Position numbers and translations under genes: made by a program. Of a DNA stretch of 64,000 bases, positions 1 to 9,272 are shown piece by piece. The notes below the pieces were generated by a model, which saw only the letters and a program-made list of their open reading frames with translations, made no database searches and was not told the DNA's origin. Every line of letters starts with the position of its first letter. The stretch's first letter is position 1. Where the stretch lies: the NCBI RefSeq assembly GCF_009938205.1, contig NZ_AP019655.1, forward strand, positions 496,001-560,000. The letters run 5' to 3'. Origin of the DNA: Vibrio panuliri. Its GTDB lineage: Bacteria > Pseudomonadota > Gammaproteobacteria > Enterobacterales > Vibrionaceae.

Positions 1-2
1 AT

Positions 3-1340
3 CAGTTTTCAGACGATATTGTTGATAGAAAATCTCATTGGAACACACCCAAACCTCGCTCAGGGGAACTGACTGAGCAAGAAATGGATATGGCTCGAAT
101 TGCGTGGAAGTATTTTGAGAATAACTACCAAGAATCGACTGGGTTGGTGAACGCGGTAAACAATTATCCATCAGTGACGTGGTGGGATGCCGCTTCTTAC
201 CTAGCGGGTATGGTGAGTGCGTATGAGCTTGGCATTATCGAAAAAGAGGAACTGGACTCACGTCTAACCCGTTTTCTTGCCACGTTAAACAAGCTCGATC
301 TATTCCGTGGTGAGTTACCCAATAAAGCCTACAATACCCAAACGGCGGCGAAGGTGGACTATGGTAACCAACCTGGTGAGATTGGCTACTCAGCTCTTGA
401 CTTAGGGCGTTTGATGATTTGGCTACACATAGTCAAAAACCGCTTCCCTGAGTTTGGACCGAGCATTGATTCTGCGGTATTGCGCTGGAATTTCTGTAAT
501 CTGATTGATGAGAACGGCACCATGTTTGGCGCATTGCTTGAGCCGGGCAAAGAAGTTCAGTATTTGCAGGAAGGTCGGCTAGGTTATGAAGAGTACGCAG
601 CGAAGGGGTTTGAGCTGTGGGGTTTTAACGTCACCCAAGCGATTATGCCTGAGCCTTATTCAACCATTAACCTGTTCGGTTATGATGTGCCATATGACAC
701 CCGCGACCCACGCAAATTAAAAGCGCATAGTTACGTTGTAACGGAAAGTTATGTACTCGATGGGATTGAACTTGGGTGGGATGTGGTGTCAGACCGTTCT
801 GCTCATGACGATCACTATTCCCATGACTGGATGGCTGAGTTCGCCTTGCAGATCTATCGTGTTCAAGAAGAAAGATACAAACAGACAGGCATTATTACCG
901 CACGTACTGAGCACCAACTCGCTGGTGCCCCTTACTTTGTTTACGACACGATTTATACCGACGGATTTGCGTGGAACACCATCTCTGAAGTAGGGGACTT
1001 CTTACCTCAATATTCGGCAGTAGCGATCAAAGGTGCTATGGGGATGTGGGTTTTGTGGGACACTGAATATACCGATTTGCTGTTTGACCATGTCTCTACC
1101 GCCTACGATAGAGACAAAGGGTTCTATGAAGGCATTTTTGAGAACGGAACGGGTCTAATCAATACTTTTACCTCCAATAATAACGGCATCACACTGGAGA
1201 TTCTTCTGTACAAAAAACAAGGTAAATTACTGACATATCAAGATAACCCCGCTCCAAGTGTATGGGAAAAGGCGCTTGAATCGCCATTTGGTTATGAAGG
1301 GCAGTGCTTACCACGTAAAAAAATCGAACCCGTAGAATAG
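3..1340 (+). CDS. DUF3131 domain protein (5' end outside window)
   Basis: The reading frame is open from the first bases of the window, so the protein is cut at its N terminus. The in-frame ATG at 84 lies inside the conserved region and is not the true start: the upstream residues GELTEQE are also present in the downstream paralogue. The protein shows the DUF3131 pattern, with blocks such as WKYFENNYQESTGLVN near the start, NKAYNTQ, LRWNFCNLID and EGRLGYEEYAAKGFELWG. DUF3131 domains have a glycoamylase-like alpha/alpha barrel fold and usually occur in envelope or exopolysaccharide loci; no activity is established from sequence. It stands directly before a paralogue, probably in one operon. 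Confidence 0.85.
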   Translation, partial: QFSDDIVDRKSHWNTPKPRSGELTEQEMDMARIAWKYFENNYQESTGLVNAVNNYPSVTWWDAASYLAGMVSAYELGIIEKEELDSRLTRFLATLNKLDLFRGELPNKAYNTQTAAKVDYGNQPGEIGYSALDLGRLMIWLHIVKNRFPEFGPSIDSAVLRWNFCNLIDENGTMFGALLEPGKEVQYLQEGRLGYEEYAAKGFELWGFNVTQAIMPEPYSTINLFGYDVPYDTRDPRKLKAHSYVVTESYVLDGIELGWDVVSDRSAHDDHYSHDWMAEFALQIYRVQEERYKQTGIITARTEHQLAGAPYFVYDTIYTDGFAWNTISEVGDFLPQYSAVAIKGAMGMWVLWDTEYTDLLFDHVSTAYDRDKGFYEGIFENGTGLINTFTSNNNGITLEILLYKKQGKLLTYQDNPAPSVWEKALESPFGYEGQCLPRKKIEPVE

Positions 1341-1351
1341 TGAGATTGCCA

Positions 1352-2734
1352 ATGCTAAAGAATTGGGTTGTTTTAGCAAGCATCTACCTGTTGACCGCCT
1401 GTGGGGTGGTATATCAAGGCGTAAATCATGGCATTGAGGCGATAAACCAATCGCAAATGTTACGTCAAGGGCGGCATGGTGAGTTGACCGAGCAAGAGCT
1501 AGCTTGGGCTGCGACGGCATGGAAATACGTTAGCAACAACACTCAACTATCTACAGGCTTAGTCAATAGCTTAGATAACTATCCGACCACCAATATGTCT
1601 GGTATTGCCGATTATCTGGTTGCGTTACTGGCAGCGAAAGAGTTCGAGTTTATAACCAATAAAGAGTATGACGAGCGACTCTCTTTAGTGTTGAGCTTTC
1701 TGAACAAGATGCCGCTGAGTCAGGGCCAAGTTCCAAATAAGGTATACAGTACTCAACATGGCCAGATGGTTAACTATGGCAATCAACCTCAAGACATTGG
1801 TTGGTCTTCTCTAGATATGGGACGGCTTTTGATTGTCTTGGCTATCGTTAAGCGTCACTCACCTGAGTTTACGGAATACATTGATAAAGCGGTGTTGCGT
1901 TGGAACTTTTGTGAGTTGGTTAGTGAAGATGGTGAACTATATGGCGCGGTGGTACATGATGGGCAAGTGCATCGTTACAAAGAAGGGCGCCTTGGCATTG
2001 AAGAATATACATCTTACGGCTATCTCGACTGGCATATCGTGCCGGAAAAAGCCTTTAATATCGAACCTTATGATGTCGCGACTATTTATGGGGTTGATCT
2101 TATTTTTGATGGGCGAGACCCGCGTATTTTCAATGTGCTAAGACCGGTTTATACCACGCCTTATCTCTGGTTAGGGCTCGAGTTTAACTGGGATGATATT
2201 GGTGACACAGGCTCAAGTGACGCCAGCCATAGCAATGATACCTTGTCTGCGATGGCTGATGCGATATATCAAGTTCAGGAACTGCGCTGGGAAAACGAGC
2301 GTATTTACACCGCTCGTGGTGAGCATGTTGTCTCTGGCGAGCCTTATTTTGTTTACGATGCGATTTATGGGCTGGGTACCCCATGGATAACGCTGGCAGA
2401 AGATGGTTCGTCGCATGACCATCTAGCGTTAGTTTCAACTCGTGTTGCATTTCAAATGTGGGCGCTATGGAAAACGGACTATACCGACCGTTTGATGATA
2501 TTGGTCAAAGAGCTCTATGATCCGCAACGAGGTTGGTACGAAGGGCGTTACGAGATGACCAGTGCTTATGAAAAAAGCTTAAGCTTAAAGACAAATGCTG
2601 GGGTGCTGGAAGCGCTGTTATACAAACAGCAGGGTAAGCTATACAAAAATGGCGACAGTAAAGAGTACCGTGACGTACAGTTTAACTCGCGTTTTAGCCA
2701 CCCTGGTCACTGCTTAGTGGAGACTTTCCGATGA
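1352..2734 (+). CDS. DUF3131 domain lipoprotein, paralogue of the preceding gene
   Basis: The protein has about 460 residues. It begins MLKNWVVLASIYLLTACG, a lipoprotein signal with lipobox LTAC, so it is probably membrane anchored in the periplasm. I prefer the ATG at 1352 to a GTG at 1340 because 1352 leaves a clean signal peptide and has a weak GAG-type ribosome site. The body is collinear with the upstream DUF3131 protein: GELTEQE, NKVYSTQ, LRWNFCELV, EGRLGIEEYTSYGYLDW, GEPYFVYDAIYGLG. The two genes look like a tandem duplication that has diverged. The stop overlaps the next start by 4 bases (ATGA), which indicates translational coupling. Substrate unknown; a glycan-modifying role is inference. 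Confidence 0.85.
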   Translation: MLKNWVVLASIYLLTACGVVYQGVNHGIEAINQSQMLRQGRHGELTEQELAWAATAWKYVSNNTQLSTGLVNSLDNYPTTNMSGIADYLVALLAAKEFEFITNKEYDERLSLVLSFLNKMPLSQGQVPNKVYSTQHGQMVNYGNQPQDIGWSSLDMGRLLIVLAIVKRHSPEFTEYIDKAVLRWNFCELVSEDGELYGAVVHDGQVHRYKEGRLGIEEYTSYGYLDWHIVPEKAFNIEPYDVATIYGVDLIFDGRDPRIFNVLRPVYTTPYLWLGLEFNWDDIGDTGSSDASHSNDTLSAMADAIYQVQELRWENERIYTARGEHVVSGEPYFVYDAIYGLGTPWITLAEDGSSHDHLALVSTRVAFQMWALWKTDYTDRLMILVKELYDPQRGWYEGRYEMTSAYEKSLSLKTNAGVLEALLYKQQGKLYKNGDSKEYRDVQFNSRFSHPGHCLVETFR

Positions 2735-3684
2735 GAAGAGTGCTACTGATCATTCTGGGATTAATCGGTTATGTCGCAGCGTGCGCCGCACAAACGGTGT
2801 TGCCAAAGCCAGCTATTGATGCCTTAGTCGCGCCTACGCTAATTCTCGGTCAAGGGCGATACGCTCAAGCAGCGGATAGCTTTCATGCTCAAAGCACCCA
2901 AGTTTTGACGCTAGAAAGGAAACTTGGCACCAAGTTGATGTGGCAGGTAGCTGGTTTAGCCGAAGGGTTAGCAGCGATAGCAGCAGAGAAAAACCAAGAC
3001 CCAATGGCTTATGAGTACTGGGCTAATAGCGTGCGTTACTTTTTGATGTCAGGGAGCAGTTGGCAAGCGTTGCAAACCCAGCTTCATCAGGAGTATGAGC
3101 AATCGAATAGTCGTTTGCAGGTCAGCATGTCACCTGGTGATAGCGGTGTTGCCGTTGATAATGCATGGTTAGAGCTGTTCTCCATAGTTGAGGTATGGCA
3201 AGAGCGTTTAGACTATTTTTACTATCGCCAACCATCAGCCGATTTAGCCACTCAAGTTACGCAGTCGCAGCAGGCGTTGACTGGTCAAGAGAGCCAACCT
3301 TTGCCAGAAAGGGGAGCGCAGTTACGTCAGTACGTGCCAAATAATCAACTCAACTTAGATTCTGGGTTTACCAATAGACAGACTTTTGAACCTAAAGCCT
3401 CTACGGAATTGCCTCGTGCTCGCTCGGTCTCTCCTAACCCAGCAAATATCTCATCACAGCCAGTAGTTATCGAGTCGTCACCCGTCGTCATTACTTCGCC
3501 GCTTAGTCCGCCAAGAGCGATTGTTGAGCAGGACCACGCTGGAGAGCAGACAGGAGACGCTCAGCAAGCAAGCTCACCGTCATCCGAAGAGGTTGAGGAG
3601 AGCAGTCAATTTCGCGCCAATTTAGACGCCGGTAGTACTCAAGGAGTCAGTGCAACCCAACGGCGAACTTTTACACCTGAATAA
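2731..3684 (+). CDS. exported protein of unknown function, third gene of the DUF3131 operon
   Basis: This 317-residue protein starts with a signal peptide MRRVLLIILGLIGYVAAC, whose VAAC can serve as a lipobox. A helical, TPR-like region follows (about residues 25-165; GQGRYAQAADSFHAQ resembles one repeat). After it comes a low-complexity Ser/Pro/Gln/Glu-rich tail. The tail contains two related motifs, NLDSGFTNRQTFEP (about residue 208) and NLDAGSTQGVSATQRRTFTPE at the extreme C terminus. The ATGA overlap with the DUF3131 lipoprotein gene indicates coupled expression. I do not recognise the family. It could be a periplasmic scaffold for the two DUF3131 proteins, which is inference. Confidence 0.75.
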   Translation: MRRVLLIILGLIGYVAACAAQTVLPKPAIDALVAPTLILGQGRYAQAADSFHAQSTQVLTLERKLGTKLMWQVAGLAEGLAAIAAEKNQDPMAYEYWANSVRYFLMSGSSWQALQTQLHQEYEQSNSRLQVSMSPGDSGVAVDNAWLELFSIVEVWQERLDYFYYRQPSADLATQVTQSQQALTGQESQPLPERGAQLRQYVPNNQLNLDSGFTNRQTFEPKASTELPRARSVSPNPANISSQPVVIESSPVVITSPLSPPRAIVEQDHAGEQTGDAQQASSPSSEEVEESSQFRANLDAGSTQGVSATQRRTFTPE

Positions 3685-4168
3685 TTACACCATTTCAATT
3701 GACTTACCGTCCATAGAATTTCAAATCATGTGGCTTTACCCTTTTTGTAAATAAATGCCTCATGTTTTTTGTCATTTTCATTAGCCAATATAAACATCGT
3801 TTTTAAATATAGGTTTGCGCTATTAGCTTCAATGTTGCGCTGCTATTTGATTTATTCCCTCTAATCATAAAACTTCCTGCGAAAAAATATTTCTCTAATT
3901 TCTGTTATACCATCTTACAGGTCTAATGTTTACAAAAAACGCATTAACTGTGAACTATGATCGCTTATTGAACAATTTATTAAAATGAAAAATAGCCATA
4001 ATTAATTGAAATATATAGAGTTAATGTAGTTTTGGTTGATCTTGATTTTACTTGACTGTGTTTATTTGTGATATTTGTATCGTTTTTAGTTAATCTTAAG
4101 ATCTAGGATTAGTTCGTGAAACAAAGTGAAATACTAATGGGAAGTGAACTTTATCTTGGAGTGAAAAA
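3685..4168 (+). promoter_or_regulatory. 484-base AT-rich intergenic region; probable als promoter region
   Basis: No gene is visible here. The region is strongly AT-rich. A possible sigma-70 promoter is TTGACT (4052-4057), a 17-base spacer, then TTGTAT (4075-4080). A TTTGTGA half-site (4065-4071), like one arm of a CRP site, overlaps it, but the other arm is poor. Repeated GTGAAA/AGTGAA words lie at about 4117-4150 and could be regulator contacts. The alsB ribosome site is GGAGTG shortly before 4169. Assignments are weak and based on eye inspection. Confidence 0.35.
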
Positions 4169-5098
4169 ATGAAAAAAATACTTAAAAGCAGCTCTCTGGC
4201 TTTGGCGTTGGGTATATTTGCTAACTCAGCTTTGGCAACTGATTATGCAGTGATACTAAAAACGCTAAATAATCCATTTTGGGTGGAAATGAAAGAGGGG
4301 ATCGAGAAGTACGCTCAAGAAAATAATATCGACGTTGATATTTATGCTGCTGCATCAGAAGGCGATATGCAGAGCCAGATGCGTTTGTTTGAAGACGTTA
4401 CAAATCGTGATTACAAAGGTATTGCATTTGCTCCACTTAGTGCAAACAACCTCGTTTTCCCCGCCGTAAAGGCATACAAAAAAGGTATTCATCTAGTTAA
4501 CTTAGATGAACGTGTCGACATTGAAGGGATGAACAAATCAGGAGCTCAAGTAGCAGGTTTTGTCACCACTGACAACGTTGCTGTGGGGGCAACCGGTGCG
4601 ACCTATATCATCGAGCAACTTGGTGCCGAGGGTGGCAAAGTTGCTATCGTTGAAGGTAAAGCAGGAAACGCTTCCGGTGAGGCTCGTCGCTCTGGCGCCC
4701 AAAAAACGTTTGATGCGACCAAGAATATCAAGCTAGTTGCTTCACAACCTGCTGATTGGGATCGTATGAAAGCACTTGATGTAGCAACCAACATTCTACA
4801 ACGCAACCCCGATCTAAAAGCTTTCTATTGTGCTAACGATACCATGGCAATGGGTGTTGCTCAGGCTGTTAGAAATGCAGGCAAGACAGACTCAATTTTA
4901 GTGGTTGGTACTGACGGTGCGCCGGAAGCACGCAAAATGGTTCAAGATGGCCAAATGTCTGCGACCGTTGCCCAAGACCCGGCTCAAATTGGCGTTGAAG
5001 GTATGAAAATATTAATTCAATCGGTAGATGGTGGTGATTTAATTACTATTGATACTCCTCCTAAAACCGCGATGGTACCCGCTGTATTGATTGACTGA
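4169..5098 (+). CDS. alsB: D-allose periplasmic binding protein
   Basis: A 309-residue precursor with a cleavable signal peptide ending near SALATDYA. The mature part is a type I periplasmic sugar-binding protein of the ribose/allose class. It matches the known E. coli AlsB closely in long blocks, e.g. LKTLNNPFWVEMKEGIE, DYKGIAFAPLSANNLV, EGKAGNASGEARRSGA, ASQPADWDRMKALDVATN, AND FYCANDTMAMGVAQAV-like segments, and the length is nearly the same (E. coli 311). It delivers D-allose to the AlsA/AlsC transporter. It is the first gene of alsBACEK, followed 54 bases later by alsA. Confidence 0.95.
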   Translation: MKKILKSSSLALALGIFANSALATDYAVILKTLNNPFWVEMKEGIEKYAQENNIDVDIYAAASEGDMQSQMRLFEDVTNRDYKGIAFAPLSANNLVFPAVKAYKKGIHLVNLDERVDIEGMNKSGAQVAGFVTTDNVAVGATGATYIIEQLGAEGGKVAIVEGKAGNASGEARRSGAQKTFDATKNIKLVASQPADWDRMKALDVATNILQRNPDLKAFYCANDTMAMGVAQAVRNAGKTDSILVVGTDGAPEARKMVQDGQMSATVAQDPAQIGVEGMKILIQSVDGGDLITIDTPPKTAMVPAVLID

Positions 5099-5152
5099 AT
5101 ACTGACTAAGTGGCGGTAGCAAAGCTGCCGCTAAACCTTCAAGGGATTTACT

Positions 5153-6673
5153 ATGGAAAAACCAATTGTTGAGATGCGAAGCATTGCCAAACACTTTGGT
5201 AAAGTCAAAGCGTTGAATAATGTAGACCTGAGTATTTATGAGGGGGAAGTGCACGCTCTTTTAGGAGAAAACGGTGCAGGAAAATCCACACTAATGAAAG
5301 TGCTTTCAGGTATTCATCAGCCTACGAAAGGTGTGATTTCCATCGATGGCCAAGATTATCACCACTTCACACATCAAGAATCTGCCACCTTGGGTATCAG
5401 TATCATTTACCAAGAACTGAGCTTGATTGAAGAGTTATCTGTTCTAGAAAATATCTTTATTGGTCGCTTAAAAACCAAAAAACTACTCGGTATTGAGGTA
5501 GTTGATTGGCAGGCGATGCGTGATGAAGCTGAAATGATAATGGGTGAACTCGGGATGAAAATCGACCTAGATTCGAAAGTTGAAGACCTCTCCATTTCAT
5601 ATAAGCAAATGGTCGAAATCGCGAAAGCGCTGTCAACAAAAGCTCGTGTCCTAATTATGGATGAACCGACGTCATCATTGACAGAGATAGAAGTAGAAAA
5701 ACTGTTTTCTGTTGTTAATCGGTTAAGAGAGAAAAACACAGCAGTGGTCTATATCTCTCACAAACTTAAAGAGATTCATCAAATTTGTGACCGCTACACT
5801 GTTATACGTGACGGTAGCTCTATGGGCAGCGGAAAAGTACAAGGTACGACAAATGATGAAATTATCCGTCTCATGGTTGGAAGAGAAATCGATAGTCGCA
5901 GCCGAGACGAGAGCGTTTCGACGGAAAATAACGATATTGTCTTTTCAGTAAAAAGTCTGACTTCTCGGGATAGAAAAACGGTAAAAGACGTTTCATTCGA
6001 TGTGCGTAAAGGACAGATTATGGGCTTCGCGGGTTTGGTTGGCGCGGGACGAACAGAAATTATGAACTGCTTGTTTGGTGTTGATGCTACAGCGTCAGGT
6101 CAAATTATATTTAATGGCAAAGACATTACGCCCAAATCACCATTAGAAGCAATTAACAATGGTATGGCTTATGTCACAGAGGCTCGTAGACAAAATGGCT
6201 TCTTCGATAATTTTAGCATCGGCCAAAACATCGCTATTGCGCGTTCGCTAAAAGATGGTGGGTATTGCGGAATGGCCGGTGTCATTGATGTTGATGCTGA
6301 AAACCTAATGGCTGAAGATTTTAAGTTATTGCTTTCGATTAAATGCGATTCCATTCATCAAAAGATCACTGAATTGTCTGGAGGTAATCAGCAGAAGGTC
6401 ATTATTTCCAAATGGATGGCATCTCAGCCTGAGATCATCATCTTTGATGAACCCACACGTGGAATTGATGTTGGAGCGAAGTCAGAGATCTACAAGATTA
6501 TGCGCAAATTATGTGACGAAGGCAAAGTGGTCATTATGGTTTCATCCGAACTCCCAGAAATATTATCTGTGTCTGATTCAGTGGCAGTAGTAAAAGAGGG
6601 ACGTATTTCAAAAGTTCTCAATAATAACAATCTTACTGAAGAGGAAATAATGCAATGGGCGCTACCAAACTAG
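5153..6673 (+). CDS. alsA: D-allose ABC transporter, duplicated ATP-binding subunit
   Basis: A 506-residue sugar-import ATPase with two tandem nucleotide-binding domains, as in RbsA/AlsA. The first has Walker A GENGAGKST (about residue 39) and Walker B LIMDEPTSSL. The second has the divergent P-loop GLVGAGRTE, signature LSGGNQQK and Walker B IIFDEPTRGIDVG. It powers allose uptake with AlsC. Its 3' end overlaps the alsC start by 19 bases, so translation is probably coupled. Ribosome site AAGGGA precedes the ATG. Confidence 0.95.
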   Translation: MEKPIVEMRSIAKHFGKVKALNNVDLSIYEGEVHALLGENGAGKSTLMKVLSGIHQPTKGVISIDGQDYHHFTHQESATLGISIIYQELSLIEELSVLENIFIGRLKTKKLLGIEVVDWQAMRDEAEMIMGELGMKIDLDSKVEDLSISYKQMVEIAKALSTKARVLIMDEPTSSLTEIEVEKLFSVVNRLREKNTAVVYISHKLKEIHQICDRYTVIRDGSSMGSGKVQGTTNDEIIRLMVGREIDSRSRDESVSTENNDIVFSVKSLTSRDRKTVKDVSFDVRKGQIMGFAGLVGAGRTEIMNCLFGVDATASGQIIFNGKDITPKSPLEAINNGMAYVTEARRQNGFFDNFSIGQNIAIARSLKDGGYCGMAGVIDVDAENLMAEDFKLLLSIKCDSIHQKITELSGGNQQKVIISKWMASQPEIIIFDEPTRGIDVGAKSEIYKIMRKLCDEGKVVIMVSSELPEILSVSDSVAVVKEGRISKVLNNNNLTEEEIMQWALPN

Positions 6674-7644
6674 AGAAACAAAATCTTCCGAAGAAAGAAG
6701 TCAACTTTGGTAAGTTGTGGGAAAACTATGGCACGTTTGCGATTTTAGTTTTAATGATCATTATTTTCGGTCTGAGTTCTCCGGAGTACTTTTTAACGGG
6801 TAACAACATTACACAGATTTTTACCCAATCTTCTGTAAACGTATTGATTGGTATGGGGGTGTTCTTTGCCATTTTGATTGCAGGTATTGACCTGTCGGTG
6901 GGTTCGATTCTCGCGTTTTCTGGGATGGTGACAGCCAAACTAATGATAGCTGGGCTAGACCCAGTACTCGCGGCAATTATTGGTGGTGTGTTCGTCGGCG
7001 GAGCATTGGGGGCCATCAACGGGGCATTGGTCAATTACACAGGTTTACACCCATTTATTATTACTTTAGGTACTAACACGATTTTCCGTGGTGCGACGCT
7101 CATCATCTCTGATGCTAATTCCGTGTATGGCTTCTCTTATGATTTTGTCGAAATCTTCGCAGGTACATTATTCGGCATCCCGACACCAGTCATTATCGCT
7201 CTTACTGTAGCGGCTATCTTGTGGTTTTTGACAACTAAAACACGCCTTGGAAGAAACATCTACGCGCTGGGTGGTAATGCTGATTCTGCACACTATTCAG
7301 GTATTGATGTGAAAAAGCACACCATGATTGTGTTCATCATTTCGGGTATTTGTGCCGGTATCGCGGGTATTGTTACAACGGCTCGTATTGGTTCAGCTGA
7401 ACCACTAGCAGGTACTGGCTTTGAAACCTTCGCAATTGCCGCTGCAATTATTGGTGGAACCTCGTTCTTTGGAGGGAAAGGTCGTATCACCAGTGTCGTT
7501 ATAGGTGGGTTGATCATCGGTACCATCAATAATGGTCTGAACATCCTACAAGTTCAAACTTACTATCAACTCGTTGTTATGGGCGGTCTTATTATCACCG
7601 CGGTAGCACTCGATCAATTCTTCGCTCGTAAGGATAAAAAATAA
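6655..7644 (+). CDS. alsC: D-allose ABC transporter permease
   Basis: A 329-residue inner-membrane permease of the RbsC/AlsC family with about eight to ten hydrophobic segments. The conserved AGIDLSVGSILAFSGMV and the downstream IDVKKHTMIVFIISG/GTGFETFAIAAAIIGG cytoplasmic-loop region are typical. The start lies inside alsA after the ribosome site GAGGAAA. The stop overlaps the alsE start (TAATG), so alsA, alsC, alsE and alsK form one tightly packed transcript. Confidence 0.94.
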   Translation: MGATKLEKQNLPKKEVNFGKLWENYGTFAILVLMIIIFGLSSPEYFLTGNNITQIFTQSSVNVLIGMGVFFAILIAGIDLSVGSILAFSGMVTAKLMIAGLDPVLAAIIGGVFVGGALGAINGALVNYTGLHPFIITLGTNTIFRGATLIISDANSVYGFSYDFVEIFAGTLFGIPTPVIIALTVAAILWFLTTKTRLGRNIYALGGNADSAHYSGIDVKKHTMIVFIISGICAGIAGIVTTARIGSAEPLAGTGFETFAIAAAIIGGTSFFGGKGRITSVVIGGLIIGTINNGLNILQVQTYYQLVVMGGLIITAVALDQFFARKDKK

Positions 7645-8333
7645 TGAATAAGATGCCTTTGATCGCCCCTTCGCTAATGTGCATGGACTTAACTAAGTTA
7701 GCTGAGCAAATTGAGTTTTTTGACGACAAAGTGGGGTATTACCACGTAGATATTATGGATGGTCATTTCGTACCAAACTTAACGCTCTCGCCTTTCTTTG
7801 TTAGTCAGTTAAAGAAAATTAGTACCGCACCGATGGATTGCCATTTAATGGTCACTAATCCAGAACAGTACGTTGATATGCTTGCAGAAGCAGGAGCTGC
7901 TATGTTTAGTTTCCATGCGGAAACCGTCAACGGAAAAGCATTTCGTTTAATAGAAGATGTCCGTAAAAAAGGCATGCAAGTGGGAGTGGTACTCAATCCA
8001 GAAACGCGATTACAGGACGTTGAAATTTACTTGAAGCATATAGATAAAGTAACGCTAATGACCGTTGACCCGGGGTTTGCTGGTCAATCTTTTGTTCCTG
8101 AGGTTGTTGATAAAATTCGTCAATTTCGAGAGTTCCGCGAGCAACATCAACTTGAGTTTCAAATCGAAATCGATGGTTCGTGTAATAAGAAAACATTTTC
8201 TACTTTGCTCGCAGCAGGTGCAGATGTACTTATTGTGGGTACGTCTGGTCTGTTCAATAACCACCCTGAGCTTTCAGTTGCGTGGGGCATGATGATGGAT
8301 GACATCAAAGTAGCAGCGCTAGAGGTGGCATAA
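7644..8333 (+). CDS. alsE: D-allulose-6-phosphate 3-epimerase
   Basis: A 229-residue TIM-barrel protein of the ribulose-phosphate 3-epimerase family. Visible active-site elements are APSLMCMD at the N terminus, YHVDIMDGHFVPN (metal His and catalytic Asp), DCHLMVTNPE, TVDPGFAGQ and EIDGSCN. Position between alsC and alsK, and a length close to E. coli AlsE (231), support conversion of D-allulose-6-phosphate to fructose-6-phosphate rather than the Rpe reaction. The start and stop overlap both neighbours (TAATG). Confidence 0.92.
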   Translation: MNKMPLIAPSLMCMDLTKLAEQIEFFDDKVGYYHVDIMDGHFVPNLTLSPFFVSQLKKISTAPMDCHLMVTNPEQYVDMLAEAGAAMFSFHAETVNGKAFRLIEDVRKKGMQVGVVLNPETRLQDVEIYLKHIDKVTLMTVDPGFAGQSFVPEVVDKIRQFREFREQHQLEFQIEIDGSCNKKTFSTLLAAGADVLIVGTSGLFNNHPELSVAWGMMMDDIKVAALEVA

Positions 8334-9232
8334 TGAATCAAACCTCAGTTTTTATCGGTATCGATATGGGTGCGACACATACTCGTCTTTGTGCAATTGA
8401 CAAAGAGAAGAATATAAAGGTTCTCAAAAAATATAAGACAGACGCTATTGTTGCTGATGATGTGGTTAATGGATTGATTAGTGTAGTAAAGCATGAACTT
8501 GAGGAACACAATCTGAAGGTTGCGAGGCTGCTGATCGGATTACCAGCAACGATTTCCAAAGACCGCACGAGCGTACTTTCTACTCCGAACCTTTGTGTCG
8601 AACAGTCGGATTTTAATCGTCTGGTGCCAACCCTAAAACATGAGTTTGATTGTAAAGTCGAGCTTGAAAGGGATGTTAATTTGCAAATTGCCTACGATAC
8701 CCATCATTTGCACGTCGAAGATAAAATTGTTCTTGGTTGTTACTTGGGCTCCGGCTTCGGGTTTTCAATTTGGTTTCACGGTGATGTATACACTGGGGCG
8801 CATGGTGTTGCGGGTGAACTGGGGCACATTCCTTATGGTCGTAACGGCGTGAGATGTGGTTGTGGCAACAGTGGATGTCTTGAAAGTTTAGTTTCTGGCG
8901 TAGTGCTAAAAGCAGAGTACGATAGTCAAAATGCAGACTACGAAATTAAAGACTTTTTTAGCCAACAGTGTAACGCTACTTTCACAGGTTTATTTGTCGA
9001 ACATACTGCGAAGGCTATTGCGACTTCGGTAAACCTTTTTGACCCAGATATTGTGTTACTTGGTGGCGGAGTGATGGATATGGAAGGTTTTCCATTTGGC
9101 AAATTAAGACAACTCATCTTTGAGCATGTACGTAAACCGCTTCCTAGCGAAGAACTCACCCTGATGAAAGCGACATCATCTTCTTTTAACGGGGCAACGG
9201 GCGCAGCATTGCAGGCACTAAATCGCAGTTAG
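8333..9232 (+). CDS. alsK: D-allose kinase, ROK family
   Basis: A 299-residue ROK sugar kinase. It has the N-terminal phosphate loop GIDMGATHTRLC, the HGVAGELGHIPYG sugar-binding block with His/Glu, the structural zinc motif CGCGNSGCLE, and NLFDPDIVLLGGGVMDM. These blocks match E. coli AlsK closely. It phosphorylates D-allose to the 6-phosphate. No rpiB gene is visible here, so isomerisation of allose-6-phosphate to allulose-6-phosphate must be encoded elsewhere. Confidence 0.93.
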   Translation: MNQTSVFIGIDMGATHTRLCAIDKEKNIKVLKKYKTDAIVADDVVNGLISVVKHELEEHNLKVARLLIGLPATISKDRTSVLSTPNLCVEQSDFNRLVPTLKHEFDCKVELERDVNLQIAYDTHHLHVEDKIVLGCYLGSGFGFSIWFHGDVYTGAHGVAGELGHIPYGRNGVRCGCGNSGCLESLVSGVVLKAEYDSQNADYEIKDFFSQQCNATFTGLFVEHTAKAIATSVNLFDPDIVLLGGGVMDMEGFPFGKLRQLIFEHVRKPLPSEELTLMKATSSSFNGATGAALQALNRS

Positions 9233-9236
9233 ACTT

Positions 9237-9256
9237 ATGGCTCCGTAAGGGGCCAT
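9237..9256 (+). terminator. hairpin between alsK and the RpiR gene
   Basis: ATGGCTCC / GGGGCCAT form an 8-bp stem with a GTAA loop directly after the alsK stop. The T-tract is weak (TGTTAT), so this may only attenuate read-through into the regulator gene, which starts 17 bases on. Confidence 0.5.
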
Positions 9257-9272
9257 TGTTATCGAGAACCTC

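Noticed and set aside
84..1340. ATG at 84 as the start of the first DUF3131 gene
   Set aside because: The frame is open to the left edge and the upstream residues match the paralogue, so the gene is truncated by the window.
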